Assembly: GCA_030549775.1 (NCBI GenBank)
Contig: CM060175.1
Coordinates: 96,463,470 to 96,527,469, forward strand
Direction of reading: 5' to 3'
Source: Tamarix chinensis
Lineage: Eukaryota > Streptophyta > Magnoliopsida > Caryophyllales > Tamaricaceae
Length of the DNA stretch: 64,000 nucleotides
A model generated the notes under the pieces. The model was given only the letters and a program-made list of their open reading frames with translations. It was not told where the DNA came from and searched no databases. Made by a program: the position numbers and the translations under genes. Shown here piece by piece: positions 12,895 through 23,976 of this stretch (positions are counted from its first letter, which is position 1; each line of letters begins with the position of its first letter).

Positions 12895-15330
12895 TGCAAC
12901 ATTCTAAACTTTAGCACTGAACTTTTTTGTTTTTTATTTTTATTTTGCTGAAATTAATATTAGATAAATGGTGTTAATGCCATACTAAGTAAGAGTCCCT
13001 CTTATAATCCATTCTCAAATCAAGTACAAGGAAAAATATTACAAGAATTGTAAACATGATAACAAGATAATAAGGTAAATGTCATAAAACAAATATAAGA
13101 GTCTTGGAGATAATTCTTAATACAATAGTAATCAAAATATAACAAAATTGATCATATGAAACTAAAAGTCCATAAGATACTCGGATAAAAATAGATTCAT
13201 TAGATTACCCAAAATTTTTTCCCAAGTCCCATAAAAAGTAAAATTACTCCTCCATAGAAAGCTTAGCAAACTCATCAAATAAATCATCATAAATGTACAC
13301 ATCAACAACTTGATCATCTTCTTGCAGAAATGAGCAAAAACCATAAAAATGATGGACAATAATTGTATACTAAGTAAGGTAACAATACACATCAATAGAA
13401 GAAGGTGTGCATGGCACATAAAGTTACATGAAGAAAGGAAACACTATGCATGCACACTACTCATTGTACGAAATTATCTAATAGAAATTGTATTAAAGTT
13501 CATACTTAGGTGATCACATAATTGTATTTATAAAATCATTAAGATCAATAAACTACCAGAATATCTTCTTTTTCCCCGCAAATGGGAGGAAGATAGTCAG
13601 CATCATTAGTTAAACACACTTGAGACACTAATAAACATCTCATTCTTAAATACATTTACCTTTTTAGGTTGATGAATCAAACTAATATAGAGCAAATTAG
13701 GGTTAGCTGGCTCCGATAAAACCAAGCAATTCTTTTCAGTGATAAAACCAAGCAATTCTTTCAGTAATTTCAAACACTTTTTCCTAATTTATGTTCTCTT
13801 CCACTTTGAGTATTAATAATCAATACTTAGCACATCACAAATGCATTACTTGGTTTTACTTAAGTCCAATATATTTCCACTTTTATTACCATTAACTTAT
13901 CAATTATCATATGGGGAAACTAGTTATCATCTATCAAAACGAATACCATGTATTATGAATTTGTAACAACAATTGTATTTACTAGAAAAACCTAGAATTT
14001 CATCATGGTTACTCAATTCAAGCATGTTAAATACCACATGAAGTAATGATAAGGTATAAGGAATGATAGTAAGTACAATAAGAGATATTGCATAAGCAGA
14101 AAAACCATGATACCCTCTCAAAACCCTAATTTCACAATTACATCATAAGTATGTCTATAAGGCTATCAAGTTCACCAAAATGAACAAAGCACCCCTAATA
14201 ACTCATTATAAATATAGAATCCAAAAAATTGAGAGTTAAATCCAATGTTTGACACATAAAATATTGATTATATCTTAGGATTTTTAACTCATTTTAAATC
14301 ATTTTTACATAATAATTATACTTATATTAACCATATTAACCCAAACTAATCATGTATCACACTTATCACATTTACAATCCAATAAAACTTACACAACCTC
14401 AATTTTTTAGAACTAATCTAAAATGACCATTTTGCCCCTATATTACCTAAATACATAAAAATTTCTTATTAGTGTAACTTATTCCATACTCTGCCAAACC
14501 CTATCATATTTGTAACACTTCAAAATTTTATAAATCTTTATTTTTGGGTGTTTAACATTTTTAATTAAGATTTACCCCTAAACATGGCCTAATTATCTTT
14601 TATCCTAATCTTATATAACACCCCCAAATTTATGAACTAAAAAAATCATTTTTAAAAGTTAAATGTGGAAGTTGAAACAATAAATCACGAGGTACTACTG
14701 CCACACTTGGTACAAGTCTAGTTTCCTCTGTCGTTCTATTACCAAGTGTTAAGGATAAAAATGTTGTTCCACTAAAATTAATAGCGCAATTGTAAATCAA
14801 AGTAGTGAGAGAGTTAAAGCAGTCTAATAATACTTCGAATATAACCAACTATCAGTGGTTATAAAATATTAGTGAAAGAAAATACATAAAGACAGTAAGA
14901 ACTATAGAATCTTCTAGGTCAAAAGACACCGGAAAAAACACCGGATAACCCTACACTCTCAATCCAAAGGATAGCCTTCAACGGATCTTGTGAGCCAACC
15001 TACAAAAGTCACTGCCCATTGAATAAGAAGGGGGCATGAAAAGAACCCTTCAGTACAACGTTATTGAGTAACCCATTATAAAAAAACCTAATATGAACGG
15101 TTTGTATGGAACACATAGAATGCATCACAATAGTATATGAACATTTAATTATGCATACGTTAACTGAAATACGATAATTATTTATATACTCACATAACAT
15201 CAAGGTCATATACTACCAATGCTCATTCATCTGAAAAAAGCTGAAACTAACCAATGGAGCATTCAAAAGATGTTATGTGTAGTATAATTAGAAAGCAGCA
15301 TCATTCTCAAGTCATAACCATGGTCGCAAT

Positions 15331-15427
15331 TGTAACACCCCCAAATTTACTACTGAAAAATTTCGTTAAATTTAAAAGAAGTTTAGCGGAAGCAAGCAAA
15401 TCAAATTGTAAATCCGGGGGTATTACC
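15331..15427. repeat. Terminal fold-back at the unit B end
   Basis: The first bases TGTAACACCCCC are answered about 80 bp inside by GGGGGTATTACCGCC, giving a stem of 10 or more pairs. The same layout recurs in A (14614-14700, weaker), C (22626-22725), D (58558-58648) and F (36721-36636, reverse). It also recurs in H (44338-44409) and at 40033-39951 (reverse). In LTR terms this is the U5 end. Confidence 0.6.
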
Positions 15428-15431
15428 GCCA

Positions 15432-15477
15432 CACTTAGTACCAGATCGATTCATACCTACCGACCCGATACTAAGTG
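15432..15477. repeat. Second conserved hairpin of the long units (B copy)
   Basis: The arm CACTTAGTA (15432-15440) pairs perfectly with TACTAAGTG (15469-15477). In A the same place has ACACTTGGTA (14703-14712) and TACCAAGTGT (14740-14749), a perfect 10-bp stem in which the A-T pair has become G-C. C (22728-22772) and D (about 58648-58693) keep the stem with mismatches. Confidence 0.6.
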
Positions 15478-16047
15478 CTAAGGCTAAAAAGAATAGAGTT
15501 AGAACAAATCATTCATGAGGCATAAGTTTTACAGAATCAGAGTGCGAAGGTCAAAAGTTACATTCCGAAATACAATTTAAAAAGTCCATATATCAGAGTA
15601 CTTAAAATAACGGAATAACAAGTATGATAAGACCCTTGAAAATTTAAGTACAACACTTGTGACTTCCAAGACGAATACGGTTACACAAAACAAATTCCAA
15701 AGGGTAAATATCCGGACCACTTACTCACTCAAGTCAACCTTCCACCCCAATTTAGCAACCGATCAAAACCTGCATCAAAGGTCTGCTCCCCACCATTGGT
15801 GGATCATCACAGGACTCATTCAACCAGTGTAGTATCAGTACGGGTCCAGTACTGAGTAAGGGGGTAGGTGCTAGGGCCAATCATACAATCATACCACGTA
15901 GTCTACATAACACAATCATATAAGTAACATGCAATGACACACAAGATAAGGCCTGAGTACTTTCCGGTGACTTATTCTTTATTCTCGTTAATAATAATAT
16001 GTCCATTTCATACACAGTATTTATTAATCCATGCGAGTGCGGGAGCC

Positions 16048-16382
16048 CCACTATTATAGCCGGTGGAACGGTCGCGAGGGCTATGCCCTGCCACTATTAT
16101 AGCCGGTGGAACGGTCGCGAGGGTAATATACCCTGCCACTATTATTTGCCGGTAGACCGGTCTGGCCCCGACTCACAAGGTATTCCACTATAAATATTAG
16201 TATCTTTCCATGACTTATCACTTTTACGTTTGATTTGTTGAGCACGAAATCCCCCACTATTATAGCCGGTGGAACGGTCGCGAGGGCGTATGCCCTGCCA
16301 CTATTATAGCCGGTGGAACGGTCGCGAGGGTAAGATACCCTGCCACTATTATAGCCGGTGGACCGGTCTGGGTTCGGCTCAA
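16048..16382. repeat. 2 x 3 array of about 45-bp palindromic units (unit B)
   Basis: Three units start at 16048, 16091 and 16136 and three more at 16254, 16298 and 16343. Each opens CCACTATTATAGCCGGTGG, where CCAC faces GTGG. Units 1 and 2 of each triplet continue with ACGGTCGCGAGGG and a second small palindrome (AGGGC.TATGCCCT or AGGGTA.TACCCT). The third unit of each triplet is different and ends CCGGTCTGG. The spacer holds TTCCACTA and ATTAGTATCTTTCC. The same arrangement is found in C and D. Confidence 0.88.
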
Positions 16383-17734
16383 CATCTTTCTCTGCAAGTC
16401 GTTAGTGTCTTAATGTATCTTATTCGAGGGCATATCTTTTGTCATGCATGGCCAGAGATCTCAACACATCACATCAAAACTAAGGGTATATGCGTACTAT
16501 TACATACAAATGGGGGCACAAGCACACGTCCTAATTCCAAGCCGTGTTACACATGGAACAGATAAGATAATGACGTTTCAAAACACAACACATAAATCAT
16601 ATAGTACATCCACGACACATAGGATACATGCCACACCTTCAATCAGCTATATCCTTACTCGGTTTTGGTTACCGAGCTATCTCTCGCACTTATTTTAGGC
16701 CACTAAATACCCTTTGCGATTTATCAGACTTAACATATTTCTCGCATTGGAAACCAGATCATGACCCTTAGATTCAACTCTCCCTCATACCTTACTCCTC
16801 CTCGTTTCTTTTTATTATTTTCTTTTTCTTTTTCCACCTTCTCAAATTAGGGTTTCTTTCCCAAACCCTAGGTACCCTTATATGACCCCACGTACTATTT
16901 TCACCTCGAGCCTCTAGTCTCCCAACCTTCCATTAGTCTCCCCACGTCCCAAAGTAACTTTTCATACGTAAGGTTCGCCCCCATGCGGACCTTAATCTCC
17001 CCATGCAAACCCTATCATTTCCACCATGCCAGCTCTATCATTCCCATGCAAACCCTAGTTTTCCCATGCAACCTTAGTTTCTCCCACTCTTCCATTTTAT
17101 TCAATCCCCCCCCTTTTTCCTCATCATCTCACAATTATGAATTCCTTAGGTCGTCCATACCTATGTTAACCAGCGTACTTCCCTTTGGTTATCTTAGTTG
17201 CTTATTTTTCTCTTTCAAGCCCCCACTCCACAACTCCTCATCAAAACACCTAGCATGCATGTCACATCACACCACCTCATCTTTGTACCATACCATATTA
17301 TTACATATAGACAAGAGCACGGGAACGTACCTCGGTTCCATGTTGCGCTACACGGTAGAACAAATAACATACACATAATACAGCATATAAACCGTACGAT
17401 GCATCCAAGGCAAATGAAACATGTAATACACACAGGCGGCCTTAGTTACGTCCTTACCTAAATCGGCGCCGGGCTTGGAGCACGCTCCTACACCTCCTGG
17501 GGTTTGACCCGGTTCACCTATAAGAGGGAAATACTTAGGGTTAATATCCCTCTACCGGAATTATCAAAATTCCTATCTTACCCCTATCATGGCCTAATAC
17601 CAAGGCTAATATTAATGATGGGGTTTATAAATAAAGGGGTAGGTTATTACTACTCTTACGATAGCTTAAACGGATTATCACTAATTAAAGTAGGTTTTAG
17701 CAAATCTAGAATATTAAGGTGAGGGTTTCAATAT

Positions 17735-17939
17735 TATTAATAATAATTACCAATAATACCAACAATAATAAGAATACTACTTATAATAGTGCTCATAATA
17801 AGAATAATAAAGGCTATAATGATAATAACGATGATAATAATAATTGAAGTCATAGTGGCATTAGTGATAGTAATATTATCGATAATAATAAAATACTAAC
17901 ACAACCATAACCTTTTAGATGACAATATCGATAATGATG

Positions 17940-17972
<33 letters not shown>

Positions 17973-18046
17973 GAAGGAGTAGTAGTAATGAAAATAATAA
18001 TAATAATAATAATAGCAATAATAATAATAATGATAGGAGTAATGAC

Positions 18047-18087
<41 letters not shown>

Positions 18088-18809
18088 CAATAATAATATT
18101 AATAATAACAACAACAATAATAATAGTAATAACACAAGGGATGGTAAGAGTACTAGAAATAATATTAATAGGAATAATAAAGATAATAATAATAGTGAGA
18201 AAAATAAACATAATAACACTAGTATTAATCATAGTAAAAATAATAGTGATGATAGCAATAATGATAGTAACAATAATAACAATAATAAAAATAACAATAA
18301 TAAAAATGACAATAATAATAATCACAATAATAATAATAATACAATAGTTGTGGCAATACTAAGCATAACAAAAATACTAAGGTAATAATATTAAAGTATA
18401 ACGTTAAGGATAATAACGATGGTAATAATCGATAAAATAATAAATGCGTTAAATACAACAACAACAACAAAATAATAACAAGGATAATAATAATATAATA
18501 ATAATAATAAGGATAGTAATGATAATAATAATAATAATAATAATAGTAATAATAATAATACTAACAACTATAATAGTAATGTTGATAATAAAAATAGTAA
18601 GGATGATAATAATAATGATGACAATAACAATAATAATAATAATATTAGTAATAATAATAATAATGACAATAATAGTACTAATGATAGTAATACTGATAAT
18701 AATAACATTAATAGTAAAATAATAACAATGATAATAATAATAGTAATAATAATAATACTAATAGTAACAATAATAATAATAATAGTACTAATAATAATAA
18801 TAATAGTAC

Positions 18810-18893
<84 letters not shown>

Positions 18894-19125
18894 CATAACC
18901 ATAAGAATAGTAACAGTAACGATAATGATAATAATAATAATAATGATAATAATAATAGTAATAATGATAGTAATGCTCATAATAATATTAATAATAATAA
19001 TAACACTAATGATAATAATAGTAATAATAATCATCATCATAATAATAATAATAGTAGTAGTAATAATAACACTAATGGTAATAATAATAATAATGCCAAT
19101 AATAATAATAATAATAAGGATAATA

Positions 19126-19185
<60 letters not shown>

Positions 19186-19380
19186 GTAATAACAATAGTA
19201 ATAGCTTAACAAGGCCCTATAGTTAATTAACATCATTACTTAAAGGTTCTTAGGGTAATGTTGAGTCCTAGTAATAATAATAAGGGTGGTAGTATTAGTA
19301 ATAATAATAATATTAGTAATAATAATGATAATGTTAATATTAATCATAATAATACTAATAATAGTAGTTAATAATATTAA
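17735..19380. repeat. AAT-type degenerate microsatellite, about 1.65 kb (unit B)
   Basis: The tract is almost wholly AAT triplets with scattered AGT, GAT, AAC and TGA variants. The purest run is around 18815-18890. Long open frames of isoleucine, leucine or serine codons on both strands are by-products of the triplet period and not genes. The same position in unit D holds only about 0.45 kb of triplets (60590-60900), so the tract expanded within B. Confidence 0.95.
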
Positions 19381-19926
19381 ACCACTAATCACTTTTATTT
19401 ATTTATTTATTCATTATTATTTATTTATTTATTTATTTATTATATATATTTTTTTAAGACTTAGGGTTCAGGGTGTTGGGCAACCTGGCTGAGGGGTGGC
19501 GGCGGCGGCGCGGCGGTGGAGGAAGGGAGAAAAAGGGGGAAAATGGAGGTGGAGGCTAGGGAAGGGGAAACTAGGAGAAATGGGAGGTATAGGGTGGTAG
19601 AGCAGGAACCCCTGGTTGTTTTGGGGGGTGGTGGTGGTGCTGCAAGCAGCGGCACAGCCGGTGGCGGCGGCACGAAGGTGGCGCAGGGCTGGAAGGGGGT
19701 CGATTCGGGAAGAGGTTTTCGCACGGCCAGGGCGGCACGTGCGGCGCGAGGCAGGGTGGCTAAGGTGGTTGGTTGTGTAGAGGGCGGTGCAGGGAGGATT
19801 GTGGTGGCACGCGCAGGCGGCAACGGTGGCCGAAGGCTGAGGAAACGGCGGCTGAAAGTGAGGCGGCGCGACGGCTCTGGTTTTCTGGGTTCCAAATTTC
19901 GAACTCGATTAAGGCAACGGTTAGGG

Positions 19927-19936
19927 CTATTTATAG
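19927..19936 (-). promoter_or_regulatory. Candidate TATA box of the giant LTR family (unit B)
   Basis: The minus strand reads CTATAAATAG within CCCTATAAATAGCCC, the classical plant TATA form. The equivalent place in D reads TCTATAAATA (61854-61845, minus) and in E TCTATATATAA (63135-63145, plus). All three lie between the polypyrimidine side and the proline-rich leader, facing the same way within the unit. The direction agrees with that fixed by the primer-binding site in the TRIM. Confidence 0.5.
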
Positions 19937-20896
19937 GGAAATTGAGAGGGAAAACGACGAGCTTCAAGTGGGAGGTTAGGGCTTAGGGTTAGGTTAGGTT
20001 GTCCGGCGAGATTCGCCGGCACATGGTCTGCGATTTGCAGGCCATGATTTGTCAAAAAAAGAAGGAGGTTTCGTGCGGGGAAGGACCGGATCGATTAGTC
20101 CAATCTACAGGGGAGACAACGAGGATGAAAAGGCCGAAATGACGGGAGCTAATGGCGTGGCGTTGAAGCTTCCTTCTCCGGCGAAAATCTCGGGTTGCAG
20201 GTGGCTGAAGGTTGAAGACGAAGTACGGGTGGGGCGGACCGGCGGTTCAGCGGGGAAAGAAGAAAAGAAAGAAAGAAATGGGGCGGCCGAACCGGCCGGG
20301 AGAAAAGGAAGAGGGGCGTGCGCTGGGGAGCTGGGCCGCGCAAGGGTGCTGGGCCAGCAGGCCGGCCCAGGCGGGGAAAAATAAGGAAGAGGAGGGGAAG
20401 AAAGAAAAAGGAAAAAGGAGGGAGAAAAAGGAAAAAGGGAAAAAGGAAAAAGAGGGAAAATTAGTGGTTGGCTTAATTAGTATAATTGGATAATTTGGGG
20501 TATTTAATAAAATATAATTATCAAAACAATGGTTAAATTCTATTTTTAGGTTAATTTTGGGATTTTTGGAAGAATTTTCTTAAATTCCATTTTAATTAAC
20601 AAAACACTTTAATTTTCTCTAATTAAATTATTTATAAATTTTATATTAATTTGAAACTATTTTGTCCTTCCTATTTTAAATAAATTAATGTATTTAATAA
20701 ATTTCTAAAATAAAAACCTTAATTAACTTAAAATACCACAATTCCTCCTATTTACACACTTATAAATTCCTTCTTAATTTATCCTACTTAATTCCCCTTT
20801 TATCTCACTAAAAGTAGTTTATTTTAATTAATTTCCTGATAATTCCCTATTCGGCCATGATTTCCTAAATTAGGGTTTTTGGGGTATTTCAGCAAT

Positions 20897-21120
20897 TCTC
20901 ATTATCAAACCCACAACTTCTCATAACACAGGTAGGCTCATCAACACAAACCAATAACAACACACGTCATCACATATAGGCTCAAAAGCTATTACCAAAC
21001 CATAGGTAGGCACAAAGGTTGCCACCAAACCACAATTAAACACAAAGGCTACTACTAATCCACAGGTAGGCACAAAGGCTACTACTAAAAAACTAGTAGG
21101 CACAAAGGCTACTACCAACT
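20897..21120. repeat. 36-bp minisatellite in unit A
   Basis: Units of the form GGTAGGCACAAAGGCTACTAC plus CAAACCACA repeat about six times with a period near 36 bp. Read on the minus strand they give a 12-residue periodic frame, which is a result of the period and not a gene. Unit F carries the same repeat in reverse at 35920-36010. Confidence 0.75.
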
Positions 21121-21899
21121 AATCCAATGATCATTTCCATTCAAATATCAAGCATTTTCATTTTTATTTGCCCAAGGGGAGATCAAACCAACATGAAGAC
21201 ACAAAGGTACTACGATCATATCGGTGCACAAGGGCAGCACAATATTCAACCGACTATCAACCTAGGGGCGCAAAGGTACCCTGGTTGTACTAGTATATAA
21301 AGGTACACAGTACCTTACTGACAAAGATATATGATCCATAAGTATGCATCCCTCCTAATTAGGTCTATAGAGCTAAATAGAGTAAGATATAAGGTATGGT
21401 TGGGGTACTAAGGCACACCAGCAAAATCCATAACCAATCATGGACTAAACCACGTCTTTAGGGTAACGACTCTTAAAGAGTCACCAATCCCAATATTGAG
21501 GTCTTTCACTTTAAATATTAGTATTTTATAAAGGTGACCATGAAAACACATATTAATCGCATAGATCCAATTCTTTATACTTAACCCTTTTGTTCACTTC
21601 TAAACATTCTGAGATAACCATAATCAAGTTCGTTATCAATGTTAATATTATAAATCTACTAAGGCCATCATAAGCTCAATTATTCACACTTTGACACTTT
21701 AGATAAAAAAATGACCAAAATACCCCTAAGATTAAAGTTGCCACTTTACCATCCATTTCCATTACAAATTCCATTTTATTCATCAACTTATCATAAAAGG
21801 ATAACATGCCATAATTAAATTATTTATCATATAATTAAATTACTATACACATAAAATGACCATTTTTCCCTTATACACAACTATGCATGTAAAATCGTA

Positions 21900-22620
21900 A
21901 CATGCGCTTCTAAAATATCAAAACATATCTTCTAATGCTTAACAACAAATAATACATATCATGCATGTTTGTTAGAATAATAATTATGGTATACTCCAAA
22001 TTACCAATGTATCCCTAGGCTATAAGAAAATAATAAGCATGTTGAAACATGTATTTCTAAAACAGCAAAAACCTAATCTCATTCTTAACAACGAATAACA
22101 TATATCATGCATGTTTATTAGAATATTCATCATGGCATACTCCAAATTACCAAAATACCCCTAGGCCATACAATAATAATAATCATGATGAAACATATGT
22201 TTCTAAAACAGCAAAACACCTATTATCATGCTGAACATCAAATAACACATATCATGCATGTTCATTAGAATAATCATCATGGTAGACTTAAAAGAATCAA
22301 AATACCCCTAGGACTTACAATAATAATAATAATAATAATGCTGAAGCATGTTTTTCTAAAGTAGCAAAGCACCTATTCACATGCTTAACAACAAATAGCA
22401 CATAGTATACATGTTTATTAGAATAAGCCTCATAGTACACTCAAAATTACCAAAATTTTCCTATGCTATATAATAATAATAATCCTGCTGAAATATATGT
22501 TTCTAAAACAACAAATCACCTACCACATGAGTCATTCTAGTTAAGATTAAATATTATGATATACTTAAATAACCAAATTGCCCCTAGGGCATATGATAGC
22601 AATAATTATGCTACAAGTGT
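21900..22620. repeat. About 147-bp tandem array, 4-5 copies, in unit A
   Basis: The motif RTTAGAATA recurs at 21971, 22117, 22264 and 22417 (spacings 146, 147 and 153), with a diverged copy near 22540. Each unit carries TATCATGCATGTT, TACTCCAAATTACCAAAATACCCCTAGG and ATGTTTCTAAAACAGCAAA blocks. The longer third interval comes from extra AAT triplets. Unit C is inserted right at the end of the array (22626). Confidence 0.85.
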
Positions 22621-23522
22621 ATCTATGTAACACCGCTAAAATTCACTACTGAAAAATTTTATTTTATTTAAAGTTTAGTGGAAGTAAAAATAATTAAAAA
22701 CCGTGAATTTCGGAGATATTACTGCCACACTTAGTACCAGACTAGTTTTCTCCTACCGTTCCAGTACCAAGTACTAAGGCTAAAAGAATAAAATACAATT
22801 TACTTGAATTCAAAATTTATTTAAATCATAGTAGTGTAAATAGTTTCATTAAAGAATAGAACCCACCAATGGTGGCTACAAGAATAAATATTGCATTTAA
22901 ACCAAAAATCAAAAGGGTGAAAGAGTGAACCCTAAGAGTTTTTGGATAATCCTTACACTCTTTCCCGTTGCCCACTTGAATAACATCTATAATGGACCTG
23001 CAAGGGACACTACCCATTGAATAAGCAGGGGCCCTCGAAGGGAACCCTATAGTACTATGGTACTGAGTAACCCTTTTAAACCAAACTGAAATGCAGGCTC
23101 GCATGCAACATATGATACATAACCCATATAGAATGATAACATGCAGGCTAATACACCATTCAACACCACACATACTAAAAGAAATACATAACACAACATC
23201 CATGTACTTAACAAGTCCATCATAAACCCAAGCAGGGACTAGCACTGAAGCCAAACTCATGTCATATCAATAGATCATAATATAAAATCAGTACTTTTGG
23301 TCTTAAGCCATTAAATAATCATTATTCAATCATCATCTTTGAATTAAATACATGTGAGTGTGGGAACCCCATTGTTATAGCTAGTGGATCGGAAACATAC
23401 AAGGCAACACGCACCTAACCACTATTATTCGCTGGTAGATTGGTCTCTAGGACTCCCTGCACCTGGCCACTATTATTCGCTGGTGGATTGGTCTAGCCCC
23501 GACTCACATGATATTCCACTAC

Positions 23523-23976
23523 TCTTGTTATGATACGTTTCTAATTGAATAAAATCCTAATGAGTTTTAATTGATGTAGACAGAATTATCGGACCAATCA
23601 TATAAACCTAATAAAAATAAAATCTTTTAAATCTTTACGGTAGACAAATCTTCAATACAAATTCATATGAAATTCTCATCAACCAACCAAATAAACAGTT
23701 GGGATTTTTAGTTCTTAGAGAAAAATAAATTTTTTTAATTCAAATAAAAACAAAAATTTTATCAATTGGAAATTGTTCTTGAATCAAGCGATTTCTCTTT
23801 TATTTTCTATTTTATGTGAATTCAAAATTGTTCGAATTGTATAATCATCATTTATTGATATTGGTAAACGTCCCAAAGCAATTTGATTATAGTTTAATTC
23901 ATGACGATCATACGTCGAAAGCTCATATTCTTTAGTCATTGATAAATAATTTGTGGGACAATACTCAACGCAATTA
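23523..23976 (-). other. Plastid DNA insert (NUPT) within unit C
   Basis: Compared with B and D, the spacer TTCCACTA / TTAGTATCTT of unit C is opened by about 450 bp. The right part (23975-23784, minus strand) encodes the end of the plastid NdhI protein. The left part (about 23523-23783) is AT-rich non-coding sequence that may be plastid DNA downstream of ndhI, but I could not identify it. The left limit is set only by where the LTR match stops. Confidence 0.75.
23784..23975 (-). pseudogene. ndhI: Plastid ndhI 3' fragment (NADH dehydrogenase-like complex subunit I)
   Basis: The minus strand reads 63 codons and a stop without interruption: [20 protein letters not shown], then [20 protein letters not shown], then [13 protein letters not shown] and a short tail. 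This is the C-terminal third of plastid NdhI, the ferredoxin-like subunit holding two 4Fe-4S clusters. The CVEYCP cysteines of the second cluster motif are present. The front of the gene, including FCG before NC, is cut off at the insert edge. It is a nuclear copy with no start and no function expected. The open frame suggests the transfer is not very old, although the host unit is diverged. Confidence 0.9.

Larger units (their letters stand above)
15331..20891 (-). repeat. Unit B: giant solo-LTR-like unit, perfect GCAAT target duplication
   Basis: B runs from TGTAACACCCCCAAATTT to TTTTTGGGGTATTTCA and is flanked by identical GCAAT copies (15326-15330 and 20892-20896). At 5,561 bp it is the longest uninterrupted copy; most of the excess over unit D is a 1.65-kb AAT-type microsatellite. 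From the left it holds a terminal fold-back, a second hairpin (15432-15477), the 2 x 3 palindrome array (16048-16382) and CATGCAAACCCTA repeats (about 16990-17080). Then come the AAT tract (17735-19380), a GC-rich stretch (19490-20380), a purine tract and an AT-rich end. A plant-type TATA box lies on the minus strand near 19927-19936. No primer-binding site or gag-pol was found, so it fits a solo LTR, with another element class possible. Confidence 0.88.

Noticed and set aside
16048..16382. Could the palindrome array be a CRISPR?
   Set aside because: Units are contiguous with no unique spacers, the host is a plant nucleus, and the array recurs within mobile units.
17896..19209. Many long open frames made of isoleucine, leucine or serine on both strands
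   Set aside because: They arise from AAT triplets; every frame is open because no stop occurs in the repeated triplets. No start context or domain.
19461..20493. Open frames of 64-168 codons rich in G, R, A or P
   Set aside because: GC-rich composition of the LTR leader gives overlapping frames on both strands. The same stretch in D is broken into other frames. Kept only as a question about the proline-rich leader.
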